A DNA stretch of 6,844 bases from positions 1 through 6,844 of the forward strand of contig CALFSY010000157.1 of the NCBI GenBank assembly GCA_937916365.1, written 5' to 3'. The translations under genes were made by a program, and so were the position numbers. Positions 1 through 6,082 of the stretch are shown here, in pieces. The DNA is from an uncultured Jannaschia sp. (GTDB lineage Bacteria > Pseudomonadota > Alphaproteobacteria > Rhodobacterales > Rhodobacteraceae). A model generated the notes under the pieces. That model was not told the origin of the DNA, did no database searches, and was given only the letters and a program-made list of their open reading frames with translations. Within the stretch, counting starts at the first letter, position 1; every line of letters starts with the position of its first letter.

Positions 1-1
1 A

Positions 2-724
2 ATCACCGATTTAACGGCACGGGTTGAAACATTGGAAAGCAGGCCCGTTTTCACCGGTGAGGTGGCCCAAGATAGCGCCGCCGTGGCCGCCGCGGTCGAA
101 CAACTTCAATCACAACTGCGCGCACAACAAGATCAAAACACCGCGCTGGCCGCAGAAATGCAGCAGATTGCCGATACCGCGCAAACCGCCATCGCCCAAG
201 CCGAAAGCCGCGCCCAAAACAGCGTCGCGGCAGCGACTGTTCAAATGACCTTAGGCCGCCTGCGCACCGCCGTTTTAACGGGTGATCCATTTGCCGATGC
301 CTTAAATGATCTCCCCCCAACGATTGAGGTGCCCGAAACCTTGCGCAGCGCCGCTGAAACAGGGGTGCCTGCGTTGGAAACATTACAACACAGTTTCCCC
401 CCCGTGGCTCGTGCTGCCCTGCCCATTGCGATTCGGGAAACCGCAGGTGCCGGGGCCACCGACAGGTTTGGCGCGTTTCTGCGCAGCCAAATTGGCGGAC
501 GATCCCTAGAACCACGCGCGGGCGATGACCCTGATGCAATTTTATCCCGTGCTCAGGCGGCGCTTGCCATCGGTGATATTGCCCAAACGTTGGGGGAAAT
601 TTCCACACTGCCCCCCTTGGCACAGGCCGAAATGGCAGATTGGGTTGGCACCGCGCAAACCCGGCTGGAAACCGATGCCGCACTTGATACGTTGGCGGCC
701 ACGCTGAACGCCGGAACAAATTGA
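2..724 (+). CDS. Alphaproteobacterial mitofilin/Mic60-like protein, C-terminal part (5' truncated by window)
   Basis: The reading frame is open from base 2 to the TGA at 722-724, so this is the last 240 codons of a longer gene. The TTG at 32 is only an internal leucine codon (context LTARVETLES) and not a start. About the first 80 visible residues are a Gln/Ala/Glu-rich heptad-like coiled coil. The remainder is a helical domain with the wording GRSLEPRAGDDPDAILSRAQ and then AEMADWVGTAQTRLE, which I recognise from the COG4223/mitofilin-related proteins encoded between hemD and hemY in Rhodobacterales. Family knowledge: alphaproteobacterial Mic60 homologues are inner-membrane proteins with an N-terminal membrane helix, a periplasmic coiled coil and a C-terminal mitofilin signature, linked to intracytoplasmic membrane shaping. 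The membrane anchor would lie upstream of the window. The stop is 19 nt before hemY, so co-transcription is likely. The family call is firm; the membrane-shaping role is inferred from homologues. Confidence 0.82.
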   Translation: MTDLTARVETLESRPVFTGEVAQDSAAVAAAVEQLQSQLRAQQDQNTALAAEMQQIADTAQTAIAQAESRAQNSVAAATVQMTLGRLRTAVLTGDPFADALNDLPPTIEVPETLRSAAETGVPALETLQHSFPPVARAALPIAIRETAGAGATDRFGAFLRSQIGGRSLEPRAGDDPDAILSRAQAALAIGDIAQTLGEISTLPPLAQAEMADWVGTAQTRLETDAALDTLAATLNAGTN

Positions 725-727
725 ACT

Positions 728-732
728 AGGGG
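728..732 (+). promoter_or_regulatory. Shine-Dalgarno of hemY
   Basis: AGGGG ends 11 nt before the ATG at 744, inside the 19-nt gap after the mitofilin-like gene. It supports the ATG at 744 as the start, so that the first membrane helix begins directly at the N terminus. Confidence 0.55.
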
Positions 733-743
733 CTGCGATTACA

Positions 744-2276
744 ATGCTTTGGTCTTTGTTAAAAATCCTCCTGTTCATGGGAATTGTGGCCGCGTTAAGT
801 TTGGGCGTGGGTTTTTTGACCGATTTACAGGGCGTGGCGTTAATCACTGTTGCCGGTCGGGAATTTGTTTTAACCCCACTGTCCGCGACGATCCTGGCCT
901 TAATTGTTTTATTTATTGCATGGCTTCTGTTCCGCTTGGCCGGTTTGATGGTGGCCGGTTTGCGTTTTATCAACGGTGACGAAACGGCGATCACGCGTTA
1001 TTTCAACCGCCGCGCCGAACGCAAAGGTTATGAGTCACTGGCCAGCGGCATGATGGCATTGGCCGCCGGCGAAGGCCGTTTGGCAATCCGAAAGGCCGAA
1101 CGCGCCGAAACCTATCTTCATCGCCCTGAATTGACAAAATTGGTTGTGGCGCAAGGGGCCGAAATGGTGGGGGATCAGGCGCTGGCCACCAAAACCTACA
1201 AGGCGCTGGTGCTAGATGAACAAACCCGTTTCGTTGGTATTCGCGGTCTGATGAAACAAAAGTTATTGGAAAATGACACCGATACCGCCCTAAAGCTGGC
1301 GGAAAAGGCGCTGATCCTGCGGCCCCAAAACGAAGAGGTTCAAACAACCCTTTTGCGGTTGCAAACCACACATGAAAATTGGGCGGGTGCGCGGGCCACC
1401 CTGGCCGTGGCGTTAAAATCCGGCACCCTACCGCGTGAGGTGCACCGCCGCCGCGATGCCATTTTGGCCTTGGCCCATGCCCAAGATACCCTGGCCGACG
1501 GCCATGTGGCAGAGGCGGTAAAATCCGCACGCGAGGCGAATCGCCTGGCGCCCAATCTGCCCCCTGCCGCGGCCATGGCCGCCCGTTTGGTGGCCGAAGA
1601 CGGCAATCAAAACGCCGCTGCAAAAATCTTGCGCACGGCATGGGCGGATACGCCACACCCAGATATTGCCGCCGCCTTTGCCGAAATTGTGCCCGATGAA
1701 ACCGCCGCCGAACGTTTGCACCGATTCAAACCCTTGTTGGCAAAACACCCTCAGCACCCTGAAACGCGCCTGTTAGAGGCAGAATTGCGCATCGCGGCCG
1801 AAGATTTTCCCGCCGCACGCCGTGCATTGGGCGATCTGGCCGAAACGGCGCCAACTGTCCGATCCTTAACCATCATGGCCGCCATCGAACGCGGGGAAGG
1901 CGCCGAAGATCGTGTTGTGCGTGCCTGGTTGGCCCAGGCCGTGACCGCCGCCCGGGGGCCGCAATGGGTGTGTGGTGTGTGTGGTCATATTCACGCCGAT
2001 TGGCGGCCCGTGTGTTTGCAGTGTGAAAGTTTCGATTCGCTGTCGTGGCAGGATGTTGGCCAAAGCGCGGATGCGCTAACCGGCGCGGCGCGGATGCTGC
2101 CGTTGATCGTTGGGGCGCTTGAACATCAAAGCGGCGATGCCGTTAAAGATGTCGAAGAAGCGGATGTCGATACCCCGCCACGCACCGAAACGACGGCTCC
2201 AATCGCCGAAACCACCGCTGATGCAGAACCGGTTGATGAACCAACCGAAACACAAACGACAGTGCGTTCGGGGTAA
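744..2276 (+). CDS. hemY: HemY family TPR membrane protein with C-terminal four-Cys metal ribbon
   Basis: Complete, 510 residues. ATG at 744 is preceded by AGGGG at 728-732. Two membrane helices at about residues 4-25 and 43-68 form the HemY N-terminal domain; the loop between them contains VAGREFVLTP. A short charged linker follows (FNRRAERKGYESLASGM, about 87-103), then helical TPR-like repeats to about residue 400, so the bulk should face the cytoplasm. Residues 407-435 hold a zinc-ribbon or rubredoxin-like knuckle: C410-x2-C413, ten residues, C424-x2-C427. The last 45 residues are an acidic, Thr/Pro-rich tail that is probably disordered. Family knowledge: this HemY is not the protoporphyrinogen oxidase that shares the symbol; it sits in hem operons and its biochemical role is unsettled. 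The TPR-plus-metal-ribbon layout resembles LapB/YciM, which regulates lipopolysaccharide synthesis. The upstream mitofilin-like neighbour is the usual one in alphaproteobacteria. Confidence 0.88.
   Translation: MLWSLLKILLFMGIVAALSLGVGFLTDLQGVALITVAGREFVLTPLSATILALIVLFIAWLLFRLAGLMVAGLRFINGDETAITRYFNRRAERKGYESLASGMMALAAGEGRLAIRKAERAETYLHRPELTKLVVAQGAEMVGDQALATKTYKALVLDEQTRFVGIRGLMKQKLLENDTDTALKLAEKALILRPQNEEVQTTLLRLQTTHENWAGARATLAVALKSGTLPREVHRRRDAILALAHAQDTLADGHVAEAVKSAREANRLAPNLPPAAAMAARLVAEDGNQNAAAKILRTAWADTPHPDIAAAFAEIVPDETAAERLHRFKPLLAKHPQHPETRLLEAELRIAAEDFPAARRALGDLAETAPTVRSLTIMAAIERGEGAEDRVVRAWLAQAVTAARGPQWVCGVCGHIHADWRPVCLQCESFDSLSWQDVGQSADALTGAARMLPLIVGALEHQSGDAVKDVEEADVDTPPRTETTAPIAETTADAEPVDEPTETQTTVRSG
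1962..2048 (+). other. Region encoding CxxC-x10-CxxC metal ribbon of HemY
   Basis: Encodes residues 407-435 of HemY, with cysteines at 410, 413, 424 and 427. The aromatic and proline residues around them (W408, W420, P422) are typical of rubredoxin-like knuckles. The pattern predicts one tetrahedrally bound Zn or Fe ion. It comes after the last TPR-like helix and before the acidic tail, the same relative place as the rubredoxin-type domain of LapB. Confidence 0.7.
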
Positions 2277-2315
2277 GGGGGTATCCGCTTATCAACGCGG
2301 TCCTTTGAAGGGCGC

Positions 2316-2352
2316 ATTTGTCGCAAGATGTGCTCTAACATGCGCGACAGAT
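2316..2352. terminator. Hairpin between convergent hemY and permease genes, candidate bidirectional terminator
   Basis: ATTTGTCGC at 2316-2324 pairs with GCGACAGAT at 2344-2352 (nine pairs, one of them G-T). Inside it ATGT at 2328-2331 pairs with ACAT at 2338-2341 around a 6-nt loop. On the minus strand the hairpin starts immediately after the TAA of the permease gene (2354-2356); on the plus strand it begins 39 nt after the hemY stop. No T-tract follows on either strand, so it may be a transcript-end stabiliser or factor-dependent site and not a classical intrinsic terminator. Confidence 0.42.
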
Positions 2353-2353
2353 C

Positions 2354-3295
2354 TTAAATCAATCCGAACGCTATTTGCCCGGCAATAATGGCCACGCAAG
2401 CCCCCACAAGAATTTCTAAAATGGGCACTGCGCGTGCTAGGGGGACGTTCCAACCGGCCACCCCGGTCAATACCCCCTGGCGCAATGTGACGCTGGCAAT
2501 CGCAATCGCAATCGTCACGCTGGCCGTGCCTAGGGCCATGGCCAATGCGCCCGCAACACCAATATGAAAGATACCCATCTGTGCCGTTAGGATTAGCAAA
2601 AACAACGCCCCCGTGCAGGGACGGATCGCAACCGCTATGATCAAGGCCACAATATCGCGCCACCCTTCAGCGGCGGCCACGTGTTCGGGATCGGGGGCGT
2701 GGGCATGGCCGCAAACGGCGCATTGGTGTGTGTCGTCATGTGTGTGATTATGGGTGTGGTCATGGGCATGGTGGGCATCATGAGCAGTGGCATTTTGATG
2801 CAGCGCCCGCATCCCGCGCACCCCACGATAACATAACCATAGCCCAACACAGGCGATGGCGGCAAAACTGATCGGCGCGAAAAGATCCTCTGCCAAATCG
2901 GTCATGTATGATCGGCTCCACCCCCAAAGCCATAGGCCGGCACTAACCAAAATAATCGCGGTTAACCCTTGCGATAAAGACGATGCCAACGCGACCAACG
3001 ATAATTTCACGGCGCCTACCCGTGCCGCGACGCCGTAACCACCAATCACCATTTTACCATGACCGGGGCCCACGGCATGGAAAAATCCATATCCGAAACA
3101 TACCGCGAGAAGCGCGGTTAGAGCCGCAGGTTCCCCCGCACGCAGGGCGCGCAATGCCCTTGCAATGGCTGTTTGTGCGGTTTGCTGGCCCTCCATCGCC
3201 CAAATGCGGACAACAACATCCGCACCCGTCCAAAAAAACAGGGCAACCAACACCGCAATTAGGGCCAGTGCCACGGCAATGATCAATCGGGACAT
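2354..3295 (-). CDS. zevB: NicO/RcnA-family metal permease, ZevB-like, with His-rich loop
   Basis: Complete, 313 residues, about seven predicted membrane segments (roughly 3-22, 55-72, 97-124, 138-157, 213-235, 240-268, 286-312). NicO signatures are present: HAVGPGHGK at 73-81 and RPCTGAL at 225-231. Between them, residues 166-205 form a hydrophilic loop with 13 histidines, several aspartates and a CAVC pair (C192, C195), a likely metal-binding loop. The ATG at 3293-3295 lies 13 nt inside the end of the DUF1007 gene, implying translational coupling. Family knowledge: COG2215 proteins move Ni, Co or Zn. When paired with a DUF1007 periplasmic protein they match Haemophilus ZevA-ZevB, a zinc importer; E. 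coli RcnA in the same superfamily is a Ni/Co exporter. The DUF1007 partner favours uptake, but which metal is carried cannot be read from the sequence. The gene symbol is by pairing and analogy. Confidence 0.85.
   Translation of the reverse strand: MSRLIIAVALALIAVLVALFFWTGADVVVRIWAMEGQQTAQTAIARALRALRAGEPAALTALLAVCFGYGFFHAVGPGHGKMVIGGYGVAARVGAVKLSLVALASSLSQGLTAIILVSAGLWLWGWSRSYMTDLAEDLFAPISFAAIACVGLWLCYRGVRGMRALHQNATAHDAHHAHDHTHNHTHDDTHQCAVCGHAHAPDPEHVAAAEGWRDIVALIIAVAIRPCTGALFLLILTAQMGIFHIGVAGALAMALGTASVTIAIAIASVTLRQGVLTGVAGWNVPLARAVPILEILVGACVAIIAGQIAFGLI
2487..2524. repeat. Short internal repeats in the permease gene (hexamer x3 inside an 11-bp near-repeat)
   Basis: GCAATC occurs three times in tandem at 2496-2513, flanked by GTGACGCTGGC (2487-2497) and GTCACGCTGGC (2514-2524), which differ at one base and are 27 bp apart. 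The repeat is in frame and encodes the alternating Ile/Ala stretch VTIAIAIASVT of a membrane helix near residues 260-270. Slippage by one unit would add or remove two residues without a frameshift. Confidence 0.6.
2681..2800 (-). other. Region encoding histidine-rich metal-binding loop of the permease
   Basis: Encodes residues 166-205 of the permease: histidines at 166, 172, 175, 176, 178, 180, 182, 184, 186, 190, 197, 199 and 205, with Cys192 and Cys195. Such loops between membrane helices of NicO, ZIP and CDF carriers bind or sense divalent metal. The alternating His-Thr-His and His-Asp-His pattern is typical; the added CxxC followed by GHAH is less usual. Confidence 0.75.
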
Positions 3296-3930
3296 ACGAT
3301 TTCAACCCGATCGGCAAAATAGGCCCCAACGGCGGGAAAATTATCCTCTGCCGCCACGGCACCGCCAATGTCTTCTATTGCGCGTTCTAGCACAGCATAG
3401 GCCGCATCAAGATCGGCCCGAACCAATGTTGCAGAACATGCCGGCGTGTCTGCCACCATCACAGGCAAAATCATTTCAAACGCAATATAAAATGCAGGAT
3501 CATAGATTTGTGCGGTTAACGGGCCGGGATGCGACCCCACCACCGGGCGGCGATGGACGGTTTGTAATCGCCCTGATGGCAGCAACGTTAACGAAACGGG
3601 CTCTGGCACCCCAATGGTTAACCCGCGCGCGCCTTGTGTTAGGGTTAGGCCCCCTTCAAACCCCGCGCTCCAGTTCAAGTCAAAGCCCAAGGTTTCGTCC
3701 ACCTCTTCTTTGGTAAGGGTCAGGTCAAAATCTTCGTCAAGGCCGTAGTCTTGCAATAGGATAAGTGTATACAGTTCATCGTATTGCCATGTTACATCAA
3801 TGGCCACCACACGACCATCGCTATCACGATGCAGGTTTAATCCGGCATCTACAAATACATGAGGATGCGCCCAAGACGGCGTTGCACAGACCCATATCAT
3901 CGTCATTGATATGATTAATCCTTGCCACAT
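3283..3930 (-). CDS. zevA: DUF1007 periplasmic metal-uptake partner, ZevA-like
   Basis: Complete, 215 residues. Residues 1-21 are a signal peptide (hydrophobic LIISMTMIWVC, then TPSWA) with predicted cleavage before H22. The mature protein begins HPHVFVDAGL, the hallmark N terminus of DUF1007 (COG3683); H22, H24 and D28 are plausible metal ligands, like the amino-terminal His motifs of other metal carriers. YDPAFYIAFEM at 143-153 is a second family motif. The only mature cysteines, C165 and C213, could form a disulfide. The ATG at 3928-3930 is the first possible start, since an in-frame stop (TGA) lies four codons upstream. No strong Shine-Dalgarno is visible. Family knowledge: DUF1007 proteins are encoded next to NicO permeases; in Haemophilus the pair (ZevA-ZevB) supports zinc uptake. 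Here it is the first gene of a two-gene unit and overlaps the permease by 13 nt. Confidence 0.85.
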   Translation of the reverse strand: MWQGLIISMTMIWVCATPSWAHPHVFVDAGLNLHRDSDGRVVAIDVTWQYDELYTLILLQDYGLDEDFDLTLTKEEVDETLGFDLNWSAGFEGGLTLTQGARGLTIGVPEPVSLTLLPSGRLQTVHRRPVVGSHPGPLTAQIYDPAFYIAFEMILPVMVADTPACSATLVRADLDAAYAVLERAIEDIGGAVAAEDNFPAVGAYFADRVEIVCPD

Positions 3931-4111
3931 TATGGGTATTCATATGGCCATCGTCCCAAAGGATGCAACAACGGCCTACCTTTCACGTCTGATTTAATTG
4001 CCACGGGGCCTGCCCCATAACATCTTAACATCCCGCCCTTTTCCCCAATAGCTAAATCTGCCATCATAATGGGGGAAAACCACAAAATAAAAACATACAC
4101 CTGAGCAGACC
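3931..4111. promoter_or_regulatory. Divergent intergenic region between the zevA-like gene and parE
   Basis: This 181-nt region must hold the promoters for both the metal-uptake pair (leftward) and parE (rightward). It is AT-rich next to parE. A weak parE promoter candidate is TTCCCC at 4041-4046 with CATAAT at 4065-4070 (18-nt spacing). No convincing leftward promoter was found by eye. A direct repeat at 4018-4032 and a small hairpin GGGG-CCTG-CCCC at 4005-4016 are the only notable structures. No cobalamin-riboswitch elements were recognised on either strand. Confidence 0.5.
4018..4032. repeat. Direct repeat TAACATC x2, possible operator
   Basis: TAACATC at 4018-4024 is repeated at 4026-4032, a period of 8 bp. 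On the leftward strand this reads GATGTTA-A-GATGTTA, lying about 90-100 nt upstream of the zevA-like start. ATGTTA/TAACAT is similar to half-sites I recall from Zur-type operators in alphaproteobacteria, but those are inverted and these copies are direct. The repeat is certain; the operator role is a guess. Confidence 0.3.
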
Positions 4112-6073
4112 ATGACCGAGGATCTTTTGTCCACGCCCACAACCGGCGCCCCCTATGATGCCACCGCCATTGAGGTTTTAGAAGGGTTAGAACCCGTCCG
4201 TAAACGCCCTGGTATGTATATCGGTGGAACCGATGAACGCGCTTTGCACCATTTAGCGGCAGAGGTGGTCGACAACGCGATGGACGAGGCCGTGGCCGGC
4301 CATGCCACGCGGATCGAGGTTGAATTGCACACCGACGGCGCCCTTACCGTCCGCGACAATGGGCGCGGTATTCCCATCGACCCACACCCAAAATTCCCCG
4401 ATAAATCCGCGCTAGAGGTGATTTTGTGCACACTGCACGCGGGTGCCAAATTTTCGGGTAAGGCCTATGAAACCTCGGGCGGTTTGCACGGTGTCGGGAT
4501 TTCCGTGGTCAACGCATTGTCCGATCACATGCGGGTTGAGGTGGCCCGTAACCGCGAATTATTTTTGCAGGATTTTTCGCGCGGCCTACCATTGGGGCCG
4601 GTGCAGGCGGCGGGCACTGTGGCCAACCGCCGCGGCACCACCGTTGCGTTTCATCCCGATGCCGATATTTTTGGGGCGCATCGGTTCAAACCTGCCCGTT
4701 TGTTCAAAATGGCACGATCAAAGGCGTATCTGTTTTCCGGCGTTGAAATCCGATGGAAAAGCGCGATCAGTGATGGCGACACCCCCGCAGAGGCCACATT
4801 TCATTTTCCCGGCGGACTGTCCGATTATCTAACCGAAACCCTTGCAGGTGTAGAAACGTATTCCGACGCGCCCTTTGCGGGTAAGGTCGATTTTCAGGCG
4901 CGGTTTGGCCAACCCGGTTCGGTTGAATGGGCCATGAATTGGACCCCCGTGCGCGATGGATTTATCCAATCTTATTGCAACACAATCCCCACCACCGAAG
5001 GCGGCACACACGAGGCCGGGTTTTGGGCTGCAATCTTAAAAGGCATACGCGCCTATGGTGAATTGGCCGGCAACAAAAAGGCGGGCCAAATCACGCGCGA
5101 CGATCTGGGCGCGGGGGGATGTGCGTTGGTGTCATGCTTTATCCGCGATCCCGAATTTGTGGGCCAAACCAAAGACCGCCTCGCCACGACCGAGGCCGCG
5201 CGCTTGGTCGAAAACGCTGTGCGCGACCGGTTCGACAACTGGCTGGCCGCCCATACCGCTGCGGCAAGCGTGATTTTGGATTTTTTGATCCTGCGGGCCG
5301 AGGAACGCCTGCGCCGCAAGGCCGAAAAAGAAACCGCCCGCAAATCGGCCACCAAACGTTTGCGCCTGCCGGGCAAATTGGTCGATTGTGCGCAAACGGC
5401 ACGCGACGGGACCGAAATTTTCATTGTCGAGGGCGACAGCGCCGGGGGATCGGCCAAAATGGCACGCGACCGCAAAATTCAAGCGCTGCTGCCCCTGCGC
5501 GGCAAAATTTTGAACGTTTTGGGCGCGGCATCGGCCAAATTGGACCAAAACACCGAAATCGCCGATCTGTGCCAAGCCTTGGGCGTGGGCATGGGCGCAC
5601 GGTTTAACATCGCCGATCTGCGGTATGATAAGGTCATCATTATGACCGACGCCGATGTGGACGGCGCCCATATCGCGGCGTTGTTGATGACGTTTTTCTT
5701 TACCCAGATGCGGCCGTTGATCGACCATGGGCACCTATACCTTGCACGCCCGCCGCTGTATCGCCTGACCCAGGGCGCGCGGCGGGTTTATGCGGTGGAC
5801 GATGTGGAAAAAGACGCCCTGTTGGCCAAGGGCCTGGGCGGCAAGGGTAAAATTGATGTCGCGCGGTTCAAAGGCTTGGGTGAAATGGACGCAAAAGATT
5901 TGAAAGAAACGACGATGGACCCGCGCAGCCGCACCTTGATTCGCGTCGCCGTGGAACAAACCGCCGCCGCCGAAACCGGCGATCTGGTCACACGCCTAAT
6001 GGGTAAAAAACCGGAGCTGCGGTTCCAATACATCCAAGAAAATGCACAATTTGTGGATGGGTTGGACGTTTAG
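4112..6073 (+). CDS. parE: DNA topoisomerase IV subunit B (ParE)
   Basis: Complete, 653 residues. ParE is the ATPase/Toprim subunit of topoisomerase IV, which works with ParC to decatenate replicated chromosomes. GHKL ATPase: E51 and N55 in EVVDNAMDEA, D82 in RDNGRGIP, glycine-rich GGLHGVG at 123-129. Transducer: QTK at 352-354 with the ATP-contacting K354. Toprim: E440 in EGDSAGG (440-446), D513, D515 and D517 in DADVDG, and RFKGLGEMD at 585-593. It ends RFQYIQENAQFV, the usual type IIA terminus. The length fits ParE; alphaproteobacterial GyrB is about 800 residues, so parE is preferred over gyrB. ATG at 4112 is the only reasonable start because an in-frame TAA lies at 4088-4090. The ribosome site is weak (GAG at 4103-4105). 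All catalytic residues are present. A downstream gene follows after 9 nt. Confidence 0.96.
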   Translation: MTEDLLSTPTTGAPYDATAIEVLEGLEPVRKRPGMYIGGTDERALHHLAAEVVDNAMDEAVAGHATRIEVELHTDGALTVRDNGRGIPIDPHPKFPDKSALEVILCTLHAGAKFSGKAYETSGGLHGVGISVVNALSDHMRVEVARNRELFLQDFSRGLPLGPVQAAGTVANRRGTTVAFHPDADIFGAHRFKPARLFKMARSKAYLFSGVEIRWKSAISDGDTPAEATFHFPGGLSDYLTETLAGVETYSDAPFAGKVDFQARFGQPGSVEWAMNWTPVRDGFIQSYCNTIPTTEGGTHEAGFWAAILKGIRAYGELAGNKKAGQITRDDLGAGGCALVSCFIRDPEFVGQTKDRLATTEAARLVENAVRDRFDNWLAAHTAAASVILDFLILRAEERLRRKAEKETARKSATKRLRLPGKLVDCAQTARDGTEIFIVEGDSAGGSAKMARDRKIQALLPLRGKILNVLGAASAKLDQNTEIADLCQALGVGMGARFNIADLRYDKVIIMTDADVDGAHIAALLMTFFFTQMRPLIDHGHLYLARPPLYRLTQGARRVYAVDDVEKDALLAKGLGGKGKIDVARFKGLGEMDAKDLKETTMDPRSRTLIRVAVEQTAAAETGDLVTRLMGKKPELRFQYIQENAQFVDGLDV

Positions 6074-6077
6074 GGGA
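6072..6077 (+). promoter_or_regulatory. Shine-Dalgarno overlapping the parE stop codon
   Basis: AGGGGA starts at the second base of the parE TAG (6071-6073) and ends 5 nt before the ATG at 6083. It fixes the start of the downstream gene and implies reinitiation or coupled translation after parE, with no room for a separate promoter in the gap. Confidence 0.7.
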
Positions 6078-6082
6078 AATAA

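Noticed and set aside
51..719. Long open frame on the minus strand opposite the mitofilin-like gene
   Set aside because: Arg/Pro/Cys-rich low-complexity translation with no motif; fully antisense to a frame with family signatures.
1003..1656. 217-codon minus-strand open frame inside hemY
   Set aside because: Proline- and arginine-rich shadow typical of GC-rich antisense frames; hemY is well supported.
2354..3295. Ni/Co efflux protein RcnA
   Set aside because: RcnA shares the fold and a His-rich loop, but the overlapping DUF1007 gene and absence of an RcnR-like regulator gene fit the ZevAB type better. Export is not excluded.
3165..3716. 183-codon plus-strand open frame across the two metal-transport genes
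   Set aside because: Overlaps both strongly supported minus-strand genes; translation is basic and proline-rich with no domain or signal.
3931..4111. Cobalamin riboswitch controlling a cobalt transporter
   Set aside because: Such riboswitches occur before some cobalt transporters, but the B12-box and conserved core wording are absent on both strands; only a small GGGG/CCCC hairpin is seen.
3930..4142. 70-codon minus-strand open frame upstream of the DUF1007 gene
   Set aside because: Runs across the promoter region and into the start of parE; no ribosome site and no recognisable sequence features.
5132..5734. 200-codon minus-strand open frame inside parE
   Set aside because: Antisense to the Toprim-coding part of parE, where codon choice is constrained; no independent evidence.
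4112..6073. gyrB in place of parE
   Set aside because: The product is about 150 residues shorter than alphaproteobacterial GyrB and its wording matches ParE of this group; all other motifs are shared and do not discriminate.
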